In this document: positions 49,500-58,786 of the stretch, one piece after another
Position numbering within the stretch: the first letter of the stretch is position 1
How the letters are laid out: each line of letters begins with the position of its first letter
DNA from: Erwinia sp. OLFS4
Lineage (GTDB): Bacteria > Pseudomonadota > Gammaproteobacteria > Enterobacterales > Enterobacteriaceae
NCBI RefSeq assembly: GCF_002752165.1
Contig: NZ_MOMB01000058.1
Coordinates: 1-59,569 of the forward strand
DNA length: 59,569 nucleotides
Direction: 5' to 3'
Position numbers and translations under genes: made by a program
Notes under the pieces: model-generated
What the model saw: only the letters and a program-made list of their open reading frames with translations
What the model was told of the DNA's origin: nothing
The model's database searches: none

Positions 49500-51923
49500 T
49501 TAACGTTTCTGTTGTGACGGCGCTTTTCCTTCCGGCCAGACTTCGGCAATACGAATCTGATAAACCATTGTCGCATTCGCCGGAATCTTAGGTGGCAGAC
49601 CCTTTTTACCGTAGGCCAGTTCCGGGGGGACCACCATACTCATTACCCCTTTGCTGCGCAGTTTAGACAATGCGGCTTTCAGCAGTGGCGGATAGTCTTT
49701 CAGCTTTTCGCTCAGCATTTGCCGGGTTTTTTCCATGTCGTTGATAACCGTACCGTCCGTCAGGCTCTCTTCAATCACGATAGCGACAGTGTCGTCAGGT
49801 TTCAGCGGTTTTATGCCTGGCTTAAGTATTTCGTACCAGAAGCCATACTGAGATTTCTTAACCCCTTTGCGTTTTCTGTAAGCGTTAAGAAAGCCGCGAT
49901 CCTGTTTGCGAATGGTGGGTTTAAAATCCGGTGGAGGCCAGGCGTTTATCTGTGGTTTCGAGTCGGTCTGAGTCAGCGAGTGCTTACCTGCAAGTTTGTC
50001 GGCATCGGCCAGCGCTTTAGTAAAGCTTTTTTCATCGAGTTTGGGCTGATGATTAAAGGCGTCAATAATGCCGGCCAGAATAAGATTTTTATCAACTTTA
50101 TCGCCTGCAGCCTGATGCGTTTGCTGTAAGAGCAGAATCTCGGCACCGAGGGATATACCGATGGCATAGCCCTGGCGAATAGCCGGATTTTCTAACAATT
50201 GCTGATTCAAAATCGGTATGCTTTTGAATGGTGCCGCGTTGAGCTGCTGTTGTAACGCGGTGGCCCGGGCATTAGCCTCATCCAGCTGTTTTTGCAGTTC
50301 ACTGACCCCGGCGGATTGCTGTTTGTTGTCAGCCCCTGCATTTGCGTGGTTGCTGGTTAGCCGCAGGAGCGCCAGCTGATTTTGCAGCAGATTGAGCCGG
50401 TTATGGGCGTCCTGTAACTTCTCAAGGGTTTGCTGGCGCTCAGCTTCGGCGCTGTCTGCATCTTTGCGGCTCAGCGCCAGCTGCTCCTGCAGTTTGCCCA
50501 GCTTGTCATTGGCCGTCTTAAGCTGGTTGTTGAGCTGCTGCTGAGAATCTTTTAAGGCCTGAATCGATTTTTGCTGACTGGCATCGGCATTTTTTTGGGT
50601 TAGGTTGAGTTGTTGATTGGCGGTATCGAGCTGCGCTTGCAGCGTTTTTAATGCCTGTGCCGATCTTTGCAACTTACTGTCGGCATCCTGTTGGGCTTGT
50701 GCCAGCTGCTGATTGGCCTTATCAAGTTGTGCCTGTGTTTCCTGTAAGCGGCGTGTTGCCTGTTGCTGTTTGCTCGCGGCATCCTGGCGGATTTGCGCCA
50801 GCTGCTGGTTGGCATCCTGCAGCTTTTGACTGAGCTGCTCCCGGGTTGATTGCAGTGCCTGGAGGGCTTTCTGCTGTTCAGTACTGGGGTGGCTGTGCGA
50901 TTTGGCCAGCTGCTGATTGGCCGCTTCGAGCTGCGCTTGCGTTGTTTTTAATGTCTGGGTGATTTTTTTCAGTTTGCTTCCGGCGTCCTGGCGGGTTTGC
51001 GTCAGCTGCCGGTTGGCGTCGTCCAGTTTTTCTTTGAGCTGCTCACGCGAGGATGTCAGGGCCTGAATTTTTTTTTGTTGCTCAACGCTGACATTTTTTT
51101 CCACACTGGCCAGCTGCTGGTTGGCGGCGTTGAGTTGGTTACGCAAGCGGACAATCTCTGCCGACGCTTGTTTTGCTGCCGCCACCTTGTTATTGCTTTC
51201 CTGACTGGCCGCCTGCAGTTGCGCCAGCTGGCTATGTGCGGTTTTTATTTCTTTGTCCTGCTGCTGCCTGGCTGCCCGGGCAGCTTCGGCGTCGGCCTGC
51301 GCTCTGGCCAGCTGTTGCTCTAATTTTTTCAGCTGTCTGGAGGCGGCCGTCTGTCCGCTGTTTTTTTCGCTATGCTGCTGCTGACGATATTGCTGTATCT
51401 GCTTTTCCAGCAAACTGCGTTGCTTCACCATCTGGTGATATTTTGCCACCAGTGCTCCGGCCCGCTGTTGGCTGTGTGCCAGCTGTTGTGACAACTCAGC
51501 AATTTTTTCCCGCGCCTGTTTTTCTCTGCTGGTCAGTCCGGTTAACTGGCGAAGCTTCTTCACGCCGGTTGCCACTGCGCTAAGATCCAATTGGCTCTGT
51601 TGTTGCTGTGACGGTCGGGCCTGCTCCTGTGCTTTACTGAGCGCCCGTTTTAGCGCGACGATTTCCTGCTGTTGACGCTGCAGGCTCTGGACCGCGGTGG
51701 TTGCCTGTTTTTTTTGCCGGGTTGTGTGCTTTTTTTTGGCTACGGCTGGTTTTTTCTTAGTCGTAACGTGCCGGGCTGATGATTTCTGCTGATGGGGGGG
51801 ATGTTCAGCAGCATAGCGTTCGGCAAAGCGCAGAAGTGGTGGTGTTGAGTCTGCTTTGGCCGCCAGTGGCAATTGACTCAGGCTGAGGCTGGCGGCAATA
51901 CTCAGATATAGCGCAGCCCGCAT
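49500..51923 (-). CDS. Periplasmic FKBP-type peptidyl-prolyl isomerase with a long coiled coil
   Basis: 807 residues. A signal peptide (YLSIAASLSLSQLPLAAKA) is followed by a basic stretch (KKKPAVAKKKH) and a Gln/Ala-rich coiled coil from about residue 75 to 560. Within it, six 'ANQQL' repeats cover 51125-50514. After residue 565 come an FKBP N-terminal dimerisation domain (AIRQGYAIGISLGAEILLL, LILAGIIDAFN) and the FKBP domain (VVPPELAYGKKGLPPKIPAN, ATMVYQIRIAEVWPEG). The catalytic domain looks partly diverged. The start overlaps the lipoprotein stop (TAATG). The protein could act on exported surface proteins; the substrate is unknown. Confidence 0.85.
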   Translation of the reverse strand: MRAALYLSIAASLSLSQLPLAAKADSTPPLLRFAERYAAEHPPHQQKSSARHVTTKKKPAVAKKKHTTRQKKQATTAVQSLQRQQQEIVALKRALSKAQEQARPSQQQQSQLDLSAVATGVKKLRQLTGLTSREKQAREKIAELSQQLAHSQQRAGALVAKYHQMVKQRSLLEKQIQQYRQQQHSEKNSGQTAASRQLKKLEQQLARAQADAEAARAARQQQDKEIKTAHSQLAQLQAASQESNNKVAAAKQASAEIVRLRNQLNAANQQLASVEKNVSVEQQKKIQALTSSREQLKEKLDDANRQLTQTRQDAGSKLKKITQTLKTTQAQLEAANQQLAKSHSHPSTEQQKALQALQSTREQLSQKLQDANQQLAQIRQDAASKQQQATRRLQETQAQLDKANQQLAQAQQDADSKLQRSAQALKTLQAQLDTANQQLNLTQKNADASQQKSIQALKDSQQQLNNQLKTANDKLGKLQEQLALSRKDADSAEAERQQTLEKLQDAHNRLNLLQNQLALLRLTSNHANAGADNKQQSAGVSELQKQLDEANARATALQQQLNAAPFKSIPILNQQLLENPAIRQGYAIGISLGAEILLLQQTHQAAGDKVDKNLILAGIIDAFNHQPKLDEKSFTKALADADKLAGKHSLTQTDSKPQINAWPPPDFKPTIRKQDRGFLNAYRKRKGVKKSQYGFWYEILKPGIKPLKPDDTVAIVIEESLTDGTVINDMEKTRQMLSEKLKDYPPLLKAALSKLRSKGVMSMVVPPELAYGKKGLPPKIPANATMVYQIRIAEVWPEGKAPSQQKR
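50514..51125 (-). repeat. Six in-frame 36/32-residue repeats in the FKBP coiled coil
   Basis: Each repeat begins with ANQQL or ANRQL (DNA around CAGCTGCTGRTTGGC on the plus strand). Lengths in order are 36, 32, 36, 32, 32 and 36 residues, 204 in total, which exactly fills 612 bases up to ANDKL at 50513. The 36-residue type contains EQQKxxQAL...REQL-K-L-D; the 32-residue type contains QDAxSK...TQAQL. The DNA copies are diverged, so the duplication is not recent. Confidence 0.85.
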
Positions 51924-52411
51924 TATGGCATAGCTCCATGCAGGCTCAGACTATTCATCATTGTCTGCCCAATCTGTGAACAGATCAGATTGGAACGATA
52001 ATGATAAAGCGCATCTATTGTATCCTGGGTCTCTCTGGTGGTTTCAGAGCGGATCGAGGCATAGCTTGCGGCACCGCGCATAATATAACGAAATGCGTTG
52101 TTCAGTTGGGAATATTTCTCCGGTGCCAGCGTTCTTAACGCTTCGAGCTGTGCCTTACAGCGTTCCAGCTTAATGGTTTCATCGCTGTTATCCGCGCCGT
52201 TGCCTTTTGCTGACTCAGCCTCGATCTGTTGTGATGACGGTGATGCCTTAGACGAATTGCCAGGGGAAGTATCATCTGACGGCGCTGTGGCGGCGTTGGC
52301 AGACGGCACTTCACTGGTTTTATCCACCGTGTGTGTGCGTGACATACTCTGGCAACCCGCCAGTGAACTACTCACCAGCAGCACAAATATAAGAAACCGA
52401 GGGGATTTCAT
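51923..52411 (-). CDS. Lipoprotein of unknown function, paired with the FKBP gene
   Basis: 162 residues from ATG 52411 (AGGA eight bases upstream); an ATG at 52417 is too close to it. The lipobox is SLAGC. A Ser/Ala/Asp-rich low-complexity stretch of about 60 residues follows, then a helical domain between two Cys (LERCKAQLEALR and SNLICSQIGQ). It shares length and Cys positions with the lipoprotein at 40353-40841. Its stop overlaps the FKBP start, so the two are co-translated. Confidence 0.75.
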   Translation of the reverse strand: MKSPRFLIFVLLVSSSLAGCQSMSRTHTVDKTSEVPSANAATAPSDDTSPGNSSKASPSSQQIEAESAKGNGADNSDETIKLERCKAQLEALRTLAPEKYSQLNNAFRYIMRGAASYASIRSETTRETQDTIDALYHYRSNLICSQIGQTMMNSLSLHGAMP

Positions 52412-52429
52412 ATCCATCTTCCTGAAAAT

Positions 52430-53086
52430 CTATGTATTAGTTGAGTTACTGTTACTTGTTAGTGAAGAAAAAGAGTGAGGAGGACGGAAAAAGCCTTCAT
52501 CAATCAGCCAGTAATTCAGCTCCGTCGTCCGGCTTATATTCAGCTTGGTCATAATATTACGTTTATGAGTACTGACCGTTTTTTCACTGATTTGTAAATA
52601 ACGTGCTACCGTGGCGTGACTGATGCCACGTGCCAGAAAACGCAGTATTTGTGTTTCACGAAAAGTAAGCGGTGAATTACTGGTTACGGTGGCGATAGCG
52701 GGTAACGTCTGTCCGGCTGAATTTTCCAGTTTACGCAATGCGGTTTCCAGATGTTGCCTGATAATTGCTGGCTGAGTCTGGCGTGACATAATGACACAAT
52801 TTTCCTGCAGCGAATTAAAATCGTCCGTGCTGGCGCCTTCCTGCTCGTGAATAATAAAGACATGACGGCGAGAAGCAGGTATTTCCATGCGCAATGCGTG
52901 CAGGCGATAAGGGGATAATTCGCTTTGAGTAATAAAAATAAGCTCGCTACGTGCCCGTGGCTGAAACTGATCGGCAAAATGAGTATGAAGATGACGTGCG
53001 TCAGCCCACTCAGTTATCAGTGCCTGTAATCCTGAGGCGTAAAAACGATCGTCGTCACATATAAGTACCGAAAGATTTGTTTTCAT
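52430..53086 (-). CDS. LuxR-family regulator with a degenerate receiver domain
   Basis: 218 residues. The N-terminal half has the receiver start LSVLICDDDRFYASGLQALI with the acidic Asp cluster, but at the usual phospho-acceptor position the sequence reads SELIFITQSEL with no Asp. The C-terminal LuxR/FixJ helix-turn-helix is clear: LTFRETQILRFLARGISHAT, then VARYLQISEKTVSTHKRNIM and TKLNISRTTELNYWL, similar to RcsB and FimZ. It lies 18 bases upstream of the lipoprotein start and heads the lipoprotein-FKBP operon. Regulation probably does not depend on phosphorylation. Confidence 0.85.
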   Translation of the reverse strand: MKTNLSVLICDDDRFYASGLQALITEWADARHLHTHFADQFQPRARSELIFITQSELSPYRLHALRMEIPASRRHVFIIHEQEGASTDDFNSLQENCVIMSRQTQPAIIRQHLETALRKLENSAGQTLPAIATVTSNSPLTFRETQILRFLARGISHATVARYLQISEKTVSTHKRNIMTKLNISRTTELNYWLIDEGFFRPPHSFSSLTSNSNSTNT

Positions 53087-53421
53087 TTTGTACTTCCCTG
53101 TTAGCTGCCTCTGAACGCAATGTCCTGCGGCCAGAGTGTCCTGATGCTTTTTTGTGGTGGCTATTCGCCAGACATTTCCTTTAAGAAAGGTGCCACAAAA
53201 GCCTTCTTTTGAAGATTTTGGCTAATATACCGCAAAATAGACGGAGGAAATCAGGAGGGAAAAAATGCGACATTTTTGACTGTAAATTTATTTGGCGCGA
53301 TGTTTATTCATGAATAACGGTGAAAAAAAATCTATATTGCTGGAAAATCCGGATCCGTTTAAGAATAGATGAAGTCAGTCTGGAGGGAATAAGCAAGCCT
53401 GACGGGCAGGCCTGCCGGGGA
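53087..53421. other. Intergenic region between the LuxR-type gene and yibL
   Basis: 335 bases; no gene seen. It must hold the promoter of the LuxR-lipoprotein-FKBP operon and the end of the mtl transcript. A GGCAGGCCTGCC palindrome at 53405-53416 has no U-tract and is not a clear terminator. Confidence 0.5.
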
Positions 53422-53784
53422 TCAGAAGCGGTTATCGGCGAAACCGGTCATTTCTGTCAGTTCCATTTCGCGTCCCAGTGCCGTCATCGGATGGACAATG
53501 ACCAGGCCTCTGACCGATTTTTTCAGGGCCCCCATGTTAGCCTGCTCTTTACGGCTGATAGGGCGGCGGAACGCCATTTTGTTCAGCTTTTGCGCTTCTT
53601 TACTGAGTTTTTGCTCGCGCAGCGCGCGCAGACGCTCGATTTCTGCCGCCAGCTTCTCTTTTTCTGCCAGCAGTTCGCTTAATTTCTCGCTGTCTCCGGC
53701 CGCCAGAAGCACGGGTTCTTTACGGTTCAGTGCATCCAGTCTGTCGCTAAGACGCTTAATTTCTGCTTTTTCTTGCTCTTTCAT
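53422..53784 (-). CDS. yibL: Ribosome-associated YibL family protein
   Basis: 120 residues, the same as E. coli Yib[21 protein letters not shown] at the start, then [20 protein letters not shown] and the conserved C-terminus [20 protein letters not shown]. The N-terminal half is a charged coiled coil. E. coli YibL co-purifies with ribosomes; its function is not known. A TTG start at 53799 is possible but the ATG at 53784 matches the family. It follows mtlR by 83 bases, as in E. coli. Confidence 0.95.
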   Translation of the reverse strand: MKEQEKAEIKRLSDRLDALNRKEPVLLAAGDSEKLSELLAEKEKLAAEIERLRALREQKLSKEAQKLNKMAFRRPISRKEQANMGALKKSVRGLVIVHPMTALGREMELTEMTGFADNRF

Positions 53785-53867
53785 TCGGGTATCCGGCAAT
53801 CAATCCTGTCATAAAATGCGTGATCAGGCTAAGGATACACTAAAGGGGAGCCTTCGGGGTAAATTGG

Positions 53868-54479
53868 CTATTTCTGAAACGCTTTTTTCAGGCTGATGCG
53901 AGCAATCAGCTCGGTCAGAGAAAGGACCATGGTGGAACGGACCATTTGCTGATAACGCTGTTGTTGCATCATCTGTAATTCGACATCTTCTCCGGTCAGC
54001 GGTGGGCGCGTGGGTAAAGTGTTCACGCAGTGAAGTTCGGCAAAGGGGCCGATAATTTCGTCATCGGTAAAACGGTATTCGTTACCATCGTGATTCATCT
54101 CTTCCCGCAGTGCCATGAGCAGTTCGCAATCTTCATATTCATGGCGGCTGATAATGCCAAGACCGTAAATCAGTTTCAAACGCACAGAGAGTTCGCCAAG
54201 TGGGCCATTTCCCAGTAATAGCGGTTCCACGGCGTATTTTACCGCGTAGTCATCTTTGCGAAATACTTTTATCACCAGCATATTGACCGCTTCGGCCAGC
54301 AATTCGACGCTGGCGATCAAAAAGCTTCGCACTGTTCTGCCTGCATTCAGACGTTCAAGGACCAGATTTTCAAATGCCTGGGGTTGTTCCATAACGGCCC
54401 GTAACTGTTGCATAACGGCGGAGGGTGCCTGTGAGCAGCACCCTGAGTTTTTTTCCTGATGAAGCGCTGACGCGGGCAT
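53868..54479 (-). CDS. mtlR: Mannitol operon repressor MtlR
   Basis: 203 residues (E. coli 195). Matches MtlR in LNAGRTVRSFLIASVELLAE, FRKDDYAVKYAVEPLLLGN, RLKLIYGLGIISRHEYEDCE and the C-terminal TMVLSLTELIARISLKKAFQ. It represses the mtl operon, although the protein lacks a classical DNA-binding domain. Its ATG overlaps the mtlD stop (TAATG). The divergent first 20 residues are not conserved. Confidence 0.96.
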   Translation of the reverse strand: MPASALHQEKNSGCCSQAPSAVMQQLRAVMEQPQAFENLVLERLNAGRTVRSFLIASVELLAEAVNMLVIKVFRKDDYAVKYAVEPLLLGNGPLGELSVRLKLIYGLGIISRHEYEDCELLMALREEMNHDGNEYRFTDDEIIGPFAELHCVNTLPTRPPLTGEDVELQMMQQQRYQQMVRSTMVLSLTELIARISLKKAFQK

Positions 54480-55627
54480 TACTTAATGGTGTGGTAAGCC
54501 TTAACCACCGCGGCAACCACCTCACTGTGACTGTCGAGACCGGAAATCTGTACCAGCGTAGCCTGCGGTCCTTTTTCTGCCAGCAATGTTGCCAGCTCTT
54601 GCGCCTGCGGGTCCTGTTCACTGTGGTAGTGCATGGCAGCGGCAATCCCCGTCACCAGGTTAGCATGCGGCAGATGATACTCCAGTGTGCCCAGCGTCGG
54701 TTTGATTAAACGATCCCCGGCGCTAAGTTTTCTCAGCGGTTGGCGGCCAACACGCTCAACGTCGTCTTTGAGATAGGGGTTCTCAAAGCGACCAATAATT
54801 TTATCGATGTAGGCGGCATGTCTCGCCGGATCAAACTGGTAGCGTTTTATCAGTACGGCACCACTTTCTTCCATTGCACCTTTGACGATAGTGCGTACTT
54901 TTTTATCCAGAATGGCATCACGGATGGTTTTATGACCGTAAAGCTGGCCAAGATAAGCGGTGATGGCATGGCCGGTGTTGAGCGTAAAAAGTTTTCGCTC
55001 AACGAATGCCATTAAATTATCCGTCAGTTCCATACCCGGGATCTGCGGCAGCGCGCCTTTGAACTGGGTTTTGTCGACGATCCACTCACTGAACGTTTCT
55101 ACCGTGACTTCCAGCGGATCCTGACTGGCGGACTCTGCCGGGGGCACAATCCGGTCGACGGCGGAGTCAACAAAACCGACATGCTGTTCAACCCACGGAT
55201 GATAGCTGGCCGGTAACGCGTTGAGAACATAGCCTTTTAGCTGGCTGGTACCACGCACCATATTTTCACAGGCAATAATATTCAGCGGATGGGTATTACC
55301 GCTATCACTGCGTTTGGCCAGCCCTTTTGCAATTCCCGGCGCAATACGTTCCAGAATTTGCGGACCAACCGCCGTGGTAACGATATCAACCTGGGCAATT
55401 TTGCTGATAACTTCTTCACTGGTGCTATTAATGGCGTCGACACCGCTGACCTGTTCCAGCTGTGCCTGCTCGCCTACCACCCGTACCGGATAGCCTTTAC
55501 GGGCATTAAGCGCGTCAAGTACCGTCTGATTAACATCGGCAAACGTCAGTGCGATGCCGGCATCGGCCAGCAGTTTGCCAATAAAGCCGCGACCGATATT
55601 ACCTGCTCCAAAATGTAATGCTTTCAT
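54479..55627 (-). CDS. mtlD: Mannitol-1-phosphate 5-dehydrogenase
   Basis: 382 residues, the E. coli length. NAD-binding Rossmann start [48 protein letters not shown] and the active-site region [20 protein letters not shown]. It oxidises mannitol-1-phosphate to fructose-6-phosphate in the cytosol. It lies 60 bases after mtlA, with a hairpin between them. Confidence 0.97.
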   Translation of the reverse strand: MKALHFGAGNIGRGFIGKLLADAGIALTFADVNQTVLDALNARKGYPVRVVGEQAQLEQVSGVDAINSTSEEVISKIAQVDIVTTAVGPQILERIAPGIAKGLAKRSDSGNTHPLNIIACENMVRGTSQLKGYVLNALPASYHPWVEQHVGFVDSAVDRIVPPAESASQDPLEVTVETFSEWIVDKTQFKGALPQIPGMELTDNLMAFVERKLFTLNTGHAITAYLGQLYGHKTIRDAILDKKVRTIVKGAMEESGAVLIKRYQFDPARHAAYIDKIIGRFENPYLKDDVERVGRQPLRKLSAGDRLIKPTLGTLEYHLPHANLVTGIAAAMHYHSEQDPQAQELATLLAEKGPQATLVQISGLDSHSEVVAAVVKAYHTIK

Positions 55628-55660
55628 AATGCTACCTTTACCAATAACCCCGAAATGAAA

Positions 55661-55682
55661 AAGGGCCGGGTAACCCGGCCCC
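55661..55682 (-). terminator. Hairpin between mtlA and mtlD
   Basis: On the minus strand, GGGCCGGG-TTA-CCCGGCCC followed by TTTTTC. The position suggests partial termination that gives more MtlA than MtlD and MtlR, or stabilises the mtlA mRNA end. Confidence 0.8.
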
Positions 55683-55687
55683 TTCGA

Positions 55688-57616
55688 TTATGCAGTGCGT
55701 GGTCCGGAGAGAATATCTACTACGTCATCGATACTGTGGGTATTTGCCAGTTTTTCAATCACACTTTCATCATCCAGTGCGTTAGTGAGGCTGGTAATAA
55801 CCTGAATATGTTCGTTATTACGTGCCGCAATGCCGATAACCAGGCGGGCAATGTCATCTTCCCCTTCACCGAAGCGGACGCCAGCCGGATACTGACAGAA
55901 CACCACGCCGGTTTTCAGCACCCGATCTTTGGCTTCTATAGTACCGTGGGGTACTGCAATAGACTCTCCGAGATAGGTCGGGGTTAATTTTTCACGATCC
56001 AGCATGGCATCGATATATTCCGGCTGCACATAGCCACCTTTTACCAGCTGCTCACCGGCAAAACGAATTGCTTGTTCTTTATCGCTGGCGCTCAGACCGA
56101 GGAACACGTTGCTGGCGCTGAGTTTAAACAGGTTTTCGCCGCTATTATCAAAGCTGTCAGCCAGCGTTTGGTCAACCTTTTCCCGATGGGCTTCTGTCCG
56201 GTTGGCTTCCAGCAGACGCGCGGTCAAATCGCTGTATAAGGCGCTGTCGAGGAAATTACTCAGCGAAATATGCTGGGCCTGCGGTGCCTGACGTATCGCT
56301 CGTTCGGTGAGATCGCGATGGGTGATTACCAAATCCACATCACCAGGCAGGGCGTTAATGGCCGTATTCGTCACCGAGATATTGCTCAGACCGGCATCAC
56401 TGACTTTTTTACGCAGCACGCCTGCGCCCATTGCGCTGGACCCCATTCCGGCATCACAGGCCACAATAATTTTACGCACGTGGCTCAGGTCAGAATCTTT
56501 GACGTTAGTTGCGGCTGCCGCGCTGGAAGACTGACCTTTAGATTCGGCTTTCATGTCCTGCATGCGGCGCGTTGCGGCTTCAATGTCATCCTCATCTTTC
56601 GCTTTGCTGGTTTTCAGCAGAATTGAAGAGATAACAAAAGAGACGGCAAAAGCGGCGATAATGGCAACAATATTGGCGAAGTAAGCGCCTTTAGGGGTCA
56701 TGGCCAGGACGGCGAGGATTGAGCCAGGGGACGCCGGTGAAACCAGACCACCGTGCAGTACTGAAAGGGTAAATACGCCGGTCATACCGCCGAGAATCAC
56801 CGCGATCAGCAGGCGAGGGCTCATCAGAACATAGGGGAAATAGATCTCATGAATACCGCCGAGAAAATGGATAATTGCCGCGCCTGGGGCCGATTGTTTT
56901 GCATTACCGCGACCGAAGAACATATAGGCCATCAGTACCCCCATGCCTGGACCGGGGTTAGCTTCAATCAGGAAGAAAATGGATTTTCCTTCTGCACTGG
57001 CTTGCTGGATGCCCAGCGGCGAGAAAATGCCGTGATTGATCGCGTTATTCAGAAACAGGATTTTCGCCGGTTCGACAAAAATGGAGGTCAACGGCAGCAG
57101 ATTGTTTTTTACCATCAGGTTGACGCCGGTGGCCAGAATATGCGAGAGACCTTCTACCAGCGGACCGATGGCAAGAAAGGCCAGGATCGCCAACAACATG
57201 CCAATGATACCGGCAGAGAAGTTGTTAACCAGCATTTCAAAGCCGCTTTTGATTTTACCGTCAATCTGGCGGTCGAAGGTTTTAATCGCCCAGCCACCCA
57301 GCGGACCGGCGATCATTGAGCCGAGGAACATCGGCATATCGGCCCCGGCAATCACTCCCATCGTGGTAATGGCACCGACCACGCCGCCGCGGTCACCGCC
57401 AACCAGCCGGCCACCGGTATAACCGATTAGCAGAGGAAGCAGGTAGGTAATCATCGGGCCAACCAGTTTGGCCAGCGTGGCGTTTGGCGTCCATCCGGTT
57501 GGGATAAACAGCGCGGTAATGATACCCCAGGCGATGAATGCGCCAATATTAGGCATCACCATGTTGCTCAGAAAACGACCAAAGCTCTGAACTTTGACCT
57601 TGACTGATGAAGACAT
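55688..57616 (-). CDS. mtlA: Mannitol-specific PTS enzyme IICBA
   Basis: 642 residues from ATG 57616 (AAGGGGTG upstream); E. coli MtlA is 637. An N-terminal IIC membrane domain (SFGRFLSNMVMPNIGAFIAW, EANPGPGMGVLMAYMFFGRG, GGIHEIYFPYVLM) precedes IIB with its phosphorylated Cys (IIVACDAGMGSSAMGAGVL) and IIA with its active-site His (GESIAVPHGTIEAKDRVL). It imports and phosphorylates mannitol using phosphate from HPr. It is the first gene of mtlADR-yibL and lies behind an array of CRP sites. Confidence 0.97.
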   Translation of the reverse strand: MSSSVKVKVQSFGRFLSNMVMPNIGAFIAWGIITALFIPTGWTPNATLAKLVGPMITYLLPLLIGYTGGRLVGGDRGGVVGAITTMGVIAGADMPMFLGSMIAGPLGGWAIKTFDRQIDGKIKSGFEMLVNNFSAGIIGMLLAILAFLAIGPLVEGLSHILATGVNLMVKNNLLPLTSIFVEPAKILFLNNAINHGIFSPLGIQQASAEGKSIFFLIEANPGPGMGVLMAYMFFGRGNAKQSAPGAAIIHFLGGIHEIYFPYVLMSPRLLIAVILGGMTGVFTLSVLHGGLVSPASPGSILAVLAMTPKGAYFANIVAIIAAFAVSFVISSILLKTSKAKDEDDIEAATRRMQDMKAESKGQSSSAAAATNVKDSDLSHVRKIIVACDAGMGSSAMGAGVLRKKVSDAGLSNISVTNTAINALPGDVDLVITHRDLTERAIRQAPQAQHISLSNFLDSALYSDLTARLLEANRTEAHREKVDQTLADSFDNSGENLFKLSASNVFLGLSASDKEQAIRFAGEQLVKGGYVQPEYIDAMLDREKLTPTYLGESIAVPHGTIEAKDRVLKTGVVFCQYPAGVRFGEGEDDIARLVIGIAARNNEHIQVITSLTNALDDESVIEKLANTHSIDDVVDILSGPRTA

Positions 57617-57759
57617 AAACACACCCCTTATTGGTACGCGCTGATAAATAAGAGAGCGCGTGATTTTTGTTAGCGTCTTTAAGAGAAAACTGACGATATT
57701 ACTGTATGCACGCGGACTCTATCACGCGAATATGTCGCTGCGTAGTGGTGGCAAAAAGT

Positions 57760-57936
57760 TGTGATTCATATCACCAAATGTTACGGGGGTGTAGGTAATA
57801 TTTAGTGATTTACATCACATAAATAGCCTGGATATAAGTGGGATTGCCGAATATTTGTGCAGAAATAGCGTTTTTATGTGATTTTTGTCACGAAATTTCC
57901 GGGTATCTTTGTTTGCATATTGTGATCATTATCACA
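57760..57936 (-). promoter_or_regulatory. CRP-binding array upstream of mtlA
   Basis: Four good matches to TGTGA-N6-TCACA: TGTGATTCATATCACC (57760-57775), AGTGATTTACATCACA (57804-57819), TGTGATTTTTGTCACG (57877-57892) and TGTGATCATTATCACA (57921-57936, perfect arms). A fifth, weak half-site lies near 57957-57970. E. coli mtlA also has several CRP sites, so strong cAMP-CRP control is expected. No MtlR operator is assigned. Confidence 0.88.
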
Positions 57937-58042
57937 ATGTATTTTCACGCCATAATGCGATCGATCACACTTCCTGAGCAGAATAAAAATCAACGCCAGC
58001 GATCCGGGTACTGGCTGCACGCTGGTGGGGTAACAAAAAAGC

Positions 58043-58070
58043 AAAAAAAGGGCCGACAGAGATCGGCCCC
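58043..58070 (-). terminator. Terminator of the DUF3053 lipoprotein gene
   Basis: On the minus strand GGGGCCGA-TCTCTG-TCGGCCC followed by seven T. It begins 15 bases after the stop at 58085. Confidence 0.9.
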
Positions 58071-58084
58071 GTGGGATGGTCAGC

Positions 58085-58786
58085 TTACTGAAGTTTCTGT
58101 GCCTGACTCAGTACCTGACTGTTTTGGGCCAGTGCATTCATCAGACCGTTATAGGTATCGACCTGTTGCTGGCTGGAAAACTTCACTTTGACACCATTAA
58201 GGGTGACGTTATTTCCCTGCTGTTGCAGGAAATCACCGGCCTGAACCGCACTCTGACTAAGAGATTGCAGTCCCGGTAATAGCGGCAAAAGCTGACTGGC
58301 TGGCTGGGTGACAATCTGGTTGTAGGCTTTCTCGTAGAGTGGTTTCAGATCGTCCGGCTGCTTTAACCCTGCTTTGCTGCTGTCGGCCTGACTTTTTGCA
58401 GACTGCAACTGTTGGCTCAGCACGCCAAGTGCACCGCTGGCCTGGCGCAGACTGTCACGGTGGGTGATATAATCCTGTGGCAGGCGAATCGCGGTGAGTT
58501 CAGCCACTACCGGTTGAATACCGTCCTGCTTCGCCCGGCTGACCTGCTGCGCGAAGCCATAAAGAATGGCATAGTCAGTTACATAAGGGCCAAATTTTTG
58601 TTTCTGATCTTCGCTCAGTGCAGGAATTCGCTCCCCGCTGCGCATGATGGTGTTTTGCAGAAAATCGATAAAAGCTTTGCGCTGATCGGCGGTTTTGTCA
58701 CCACAACCGCTCAGTATCAGTGCGGAAGCGAGTAGCAGCAGTGATAGCAGGAATGCGGAATGTAAGCGCGAGATTCCCCTCTTCAT
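58085..58786 (-). CDS. DUF3053 lipoprotein, YiaF-like
   Basis: 233 residues. The lipobox is LILSGC after a long hydrophobic signal; the mature part starts GDKTADQRKAFIDFLQNTIM, then RSGERIPALSEDQKQKFGPY, VTDYAILYGFAQQVSRA and LGVLSQQLQSAKSQADS, which match E. coli YiaF closely. Function unknown. AGGAGT lies five bases before ATG 58786. It faces the same direction as mtlA but has its own terminator. Confidence 0.9.
   Translation of the reverse strand: MKRGISRLHSAFLLSLLLLASALILSGCGDKTADQRKAFIDFLQNTIMRSGERIPALSEDQKQKFGPYVTDYAILYGFAQQVSRAKQDGIQPVVAELTAIRLPQDYITHRDSLRQASGALGVLSQQLQSAKSQADSSKAGLKQPDDLKPLYEKAYNQIVTQPASQLLPLLPGLQSLSQSAVQAGDFLQQQGNNVTLNGVKVKFSSQQQVDTYNGLMNALAQNSQVLSQAQKLQ

Noticed and set aside
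53405..53416. GGCAGGCCTGCC palindrome downstream of yibL as a terminator
   Set aside because: There is no loop or U-tract on either strand; it may be incidental.
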